Shown here: positions 62,701 through 64,000 of the stretch, piece after piece
Position numbering within the stretch: position 1 is the first letter of the stretch
Layout: each line of letters opens with the position of its first letter
Source of the DNA: CAWJPY01 sp963844865
GTDB taxonomy: Bacteria > Acidobacteriota > Thermoanaerobaculia > Thermoanaerobaculales > Sulfomarinibacteraceae
NCBI GenBank assembly: GCA_963844865.1
Contig: CAWJPY010000006.1
Location: 496,001 to 560,000 of the forward strand
Reading direction: 5' to 3'
Length of the DNA: 64,000 nt
Position numbers and translations under genes: made by a program
Notes under the pieces: generated by a model
Seen by the model: only the letters and a program-made list of their open reading frames with translations
Databases searched by the model: none
Told to the model about the DNA's origin: nothing

Positions 62701-63933
62701 CTACTTCTTGATGGCCTTCTTGAGCTCCTCGAGCTGCTGGCGAAGCTGATTCGCCTCGTCCATCTCCCCGATCTGCTCGAGCTCCTTGATCTGCATCTCC
62801 AGGGCCTTGAGCTTGCGCTGGAACTCCGCCTGCTCCTTGTCGGCCTCGAGGTTTTGCTCCTTGGCCGCCTGCTTGTCCTTCATCTGGGCGACCATCCTGG
62901 AGTCGCCGGCCTCCTGGTAGGCGTTGGCCGCTTTCTGGTAGTCCTTCTGCAGGTCGTACACGTAGCCCATCTGCCCGTAGATCAGCTTGCGTTGCTTGTC
63001 GCTCGCGCTGCCGATGCGAAGGGCCTGCTGGAGCTCGCCCAGGGCGCTGTCCAGCTTGTTCAGGGACGTGTAGCACTGGCCGATGTAGTAGTGAACCAGC
63101 ACGTTGTTGGGCTTCAGCGACGAGGCGCCGTCGAAGTAGGTGAGCGCCTTCTGATAGTTCTTGGCGCCCAGCCACGCCTCCCCCGCCAGCAGCTTGTGCT
63201 GGAAGCTGGGAGCCGCCTGAGCGACGCGATCGGCGACCTGGGCGGCGTCCCGGTACGCCCGCTCCTTCTGGGTGCTCGAGGACGAGCGGCGAGCCGTCTC
63301 GATCCCGGCAGCGACCGCCGAGCGGCCGCTCTCGATGTCGTTGGGGTCGAGGTCATATGCCTTCCGGAAGGCATCGAAGGCCTTGGCGTCGTTGCCCACG
63401 TCGTTGTAGGCGACGCCGAGGGCCTTGGCCAGGCTCGCGTTCTTGGGGTCGGCGGCCAGCTGCCGCGTCAGAATCCCGATCGCCTGGTCGGAATGTCCGG
63501 TCCTGGTGGCTGCCTGGGCGAAGAGCAGGGCGTAGGCGCTCCGGTACCGCACGTCCATGGCGGCGAGGTCCATGGGCTTGAGCACGCCGTAGGCGGTGGA
63601 GTACTCGCCGGTCTGGAGGAGGGCCTGAGCGTACGCGAGCTTGTAGGAGGCGTTGCCGCCGTCCAGATCCACGGCCTTGCGCAGATTGGCCACGGCGGGG
63701 CTGAGCTCCTTGTTGGCGAGCTGCGCGCGCCCCAGCATGTAGTAGCCACCGGCGAAGTCGGGATTGGTCTCGGTGACCTGTTGGAACTCCTTGATGGCAG
63801 TGGCGTAGTCCTTGCTGCTGAAGGCCTTGACGCCCTTCTCCCAGTCGGCATAGCTGGGCACGGCCACGGCCAGGCTGAGCAGTGCCGCTGCGGCCGCCCA
63901 GCCGACGATCCGCCGATTTCTCTTACATGTCAT
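62701..63933 (-). CDS. periplasmic TPR protein with C-terminal coiled coil
   Basis: The 410-residue protein has a signal peptide (about residues 1-29, hydrophobic core AAAALLSLAVAVPSYA) and at least eight TPR repeats (GVKAFSSKDYATAIKEFQQV, through PSFQHKLLAGEAWLGAKNYQ, KLDSALGELQQALRIG, YQKAANAYQEAG). The C-terminus is a charged coiled coil (EFQRKLKALEMQIKELEQ ... LEELKKAIKK). Such proteins scaffold envelope complexes; the partner is unknown. It converges on ftsX with 6 bases between stops, so it is not part of that operon. ATG follows GGGAGGCG. Confidence 0.8.
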   Translation of the reverse strand: MTCKRNRRIVGWAAAAALLSLAVAVPSYADWEKGVKAFSSKDYATAIKEFQQVTETNPDFAGGYYMLGRAQLANKELSPAVANLRKAVDLDGGNASYKLAYAQALLQTGEYSTAYGVLKPMDLAAMDVRYRSAYALLFAQAATRTGHSDQAIGILTRQLAADPKNASLAKALGVAYNDVGNDAKAFDAFRKAYDLDPNDIESGRSAVAAGIETARRSSSSTQKERAYRDAAQVADRVAQAAPSFQHKLLAGEAWLGAKNYQKALTYFDGASSLKPNNVLVHYYIGQCYTSLNKLDSALGELQQALRIGSASDKQRKLIYGQMGYVYDLQKDYQKAANAYQEAGDSRMVAQMKDKQAAKEQNLEADKEQAEFQRKLKALEMQIKELEQIGEMDEANQLRQQLEELKKAIKK

Positions 63934-64000
63934 GACGCTTCGCCTCCCGATCGGTGTTGCTCGGCCTCATCTGGCCGAGTAGTGGCTGGGCCTGCTCGTC

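Overview
The window is GC-rich, gene-dense DNA (few gaps above 150 bases) from a Gram-negative, rod-forming bacterium. The evidence is the MreBCD-PBP2-RodA set, an outer-membrane-type SurA/PpiD foldase, TatA, Hfq and FtsEX. The left end has the order rsmG-parA-parB-bactofilin-atpF'-atpF-atpH-atpA-atpG-atpD-atpC, known from lineages formerly called Deltaproteobacteria (Geobacter-like). The MglA-type GTPase, PATAN protein, Hfq with an N-terminal extension and CydA-like/cytochrome c fusion also fit Myxococcota or Acidobacteriota (Thermoanaerobaculia/Holophagae-like). I cannot settle the phylum from sequence alone. The rsmG-parAB block with a parS site suggests proximity to the replication origin. 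Everything looks like core chromosome: I saw no insertion sequence, prophage, CRISPR array or island boundary.

Layout. 1-2.6 kb: rRNA methylation, chromosome partition and a bactofilin. 2.7-8.7 kb: ATP synthase b'-b-delta-alpha-gamma-beta-epsilon, with a and c subunits absent. 8.7-10.1 kb: a sodium symporter on the minus strand. 10.4-13.3 kb: tRNA-Pro, lexA, cutA, an RsbW/STAS switch pair and an unknown protein. 13.3-21.2 kb: tRNA-Lys, tRNA-Leu and the quality-control run tig-clpP-clpX-lon, then engB and rho. 21.2-29.6 kb, minus strand: a cell-shape operon reading FecR-domain protein, mreB, mreC, mreD, PBP2, rodA, RNase G. 29.7-34.2 kb: foldase, ruvA, ruvB, lipid kinase. 34.4-43.4 kb: cysK, pta, purD, purE, ricT, hfq, TPR protein, proline dehydrogenase, comF. 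43.5-49.1 kb is the least conventional block: two unknown small proteins, an MglA-like GTPase fused to GAF and a histidine-kinase-like domain without its phosphoacceptor His, a PATAN-domain protein and an ATP-grasp ligase. 49.1-57.2 kb: ferritin, an unknown membrane protein, an M16-like protein without a zinc motif, tyrS, fur, and a divergent pair of CydA-like paralogues, one ending in cytochrome c. 57.2-64 kb: bolA, tatA, a small-molecule kinase, rlmN, pgeF, ftsE, ftsX and a TPR lipoprotein-free periplasmic protein.

Regulatory reading. About nine intergenic regions carry the same promoter shape, TTG(A/C)C-N17/18-TA(G/C)NNT. Two genes (cutA and the RsbW-like gene) have the -10 box so close to the start codon that their mRNAs are probably leaderless. 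A parS site is built into the first codons of parA.

Quality warning. Six genes carry about 21 single-base frame disruptions: atpA (8), atpD (4), mreB (4), the symporter (3), the second CydA-like subunit (1) and ftsE (1). All are compensated so that family-typical protein continues to the normal end. I read these as sequence or assembly errors, not decay; the genes are annotated at full extent with each break described.
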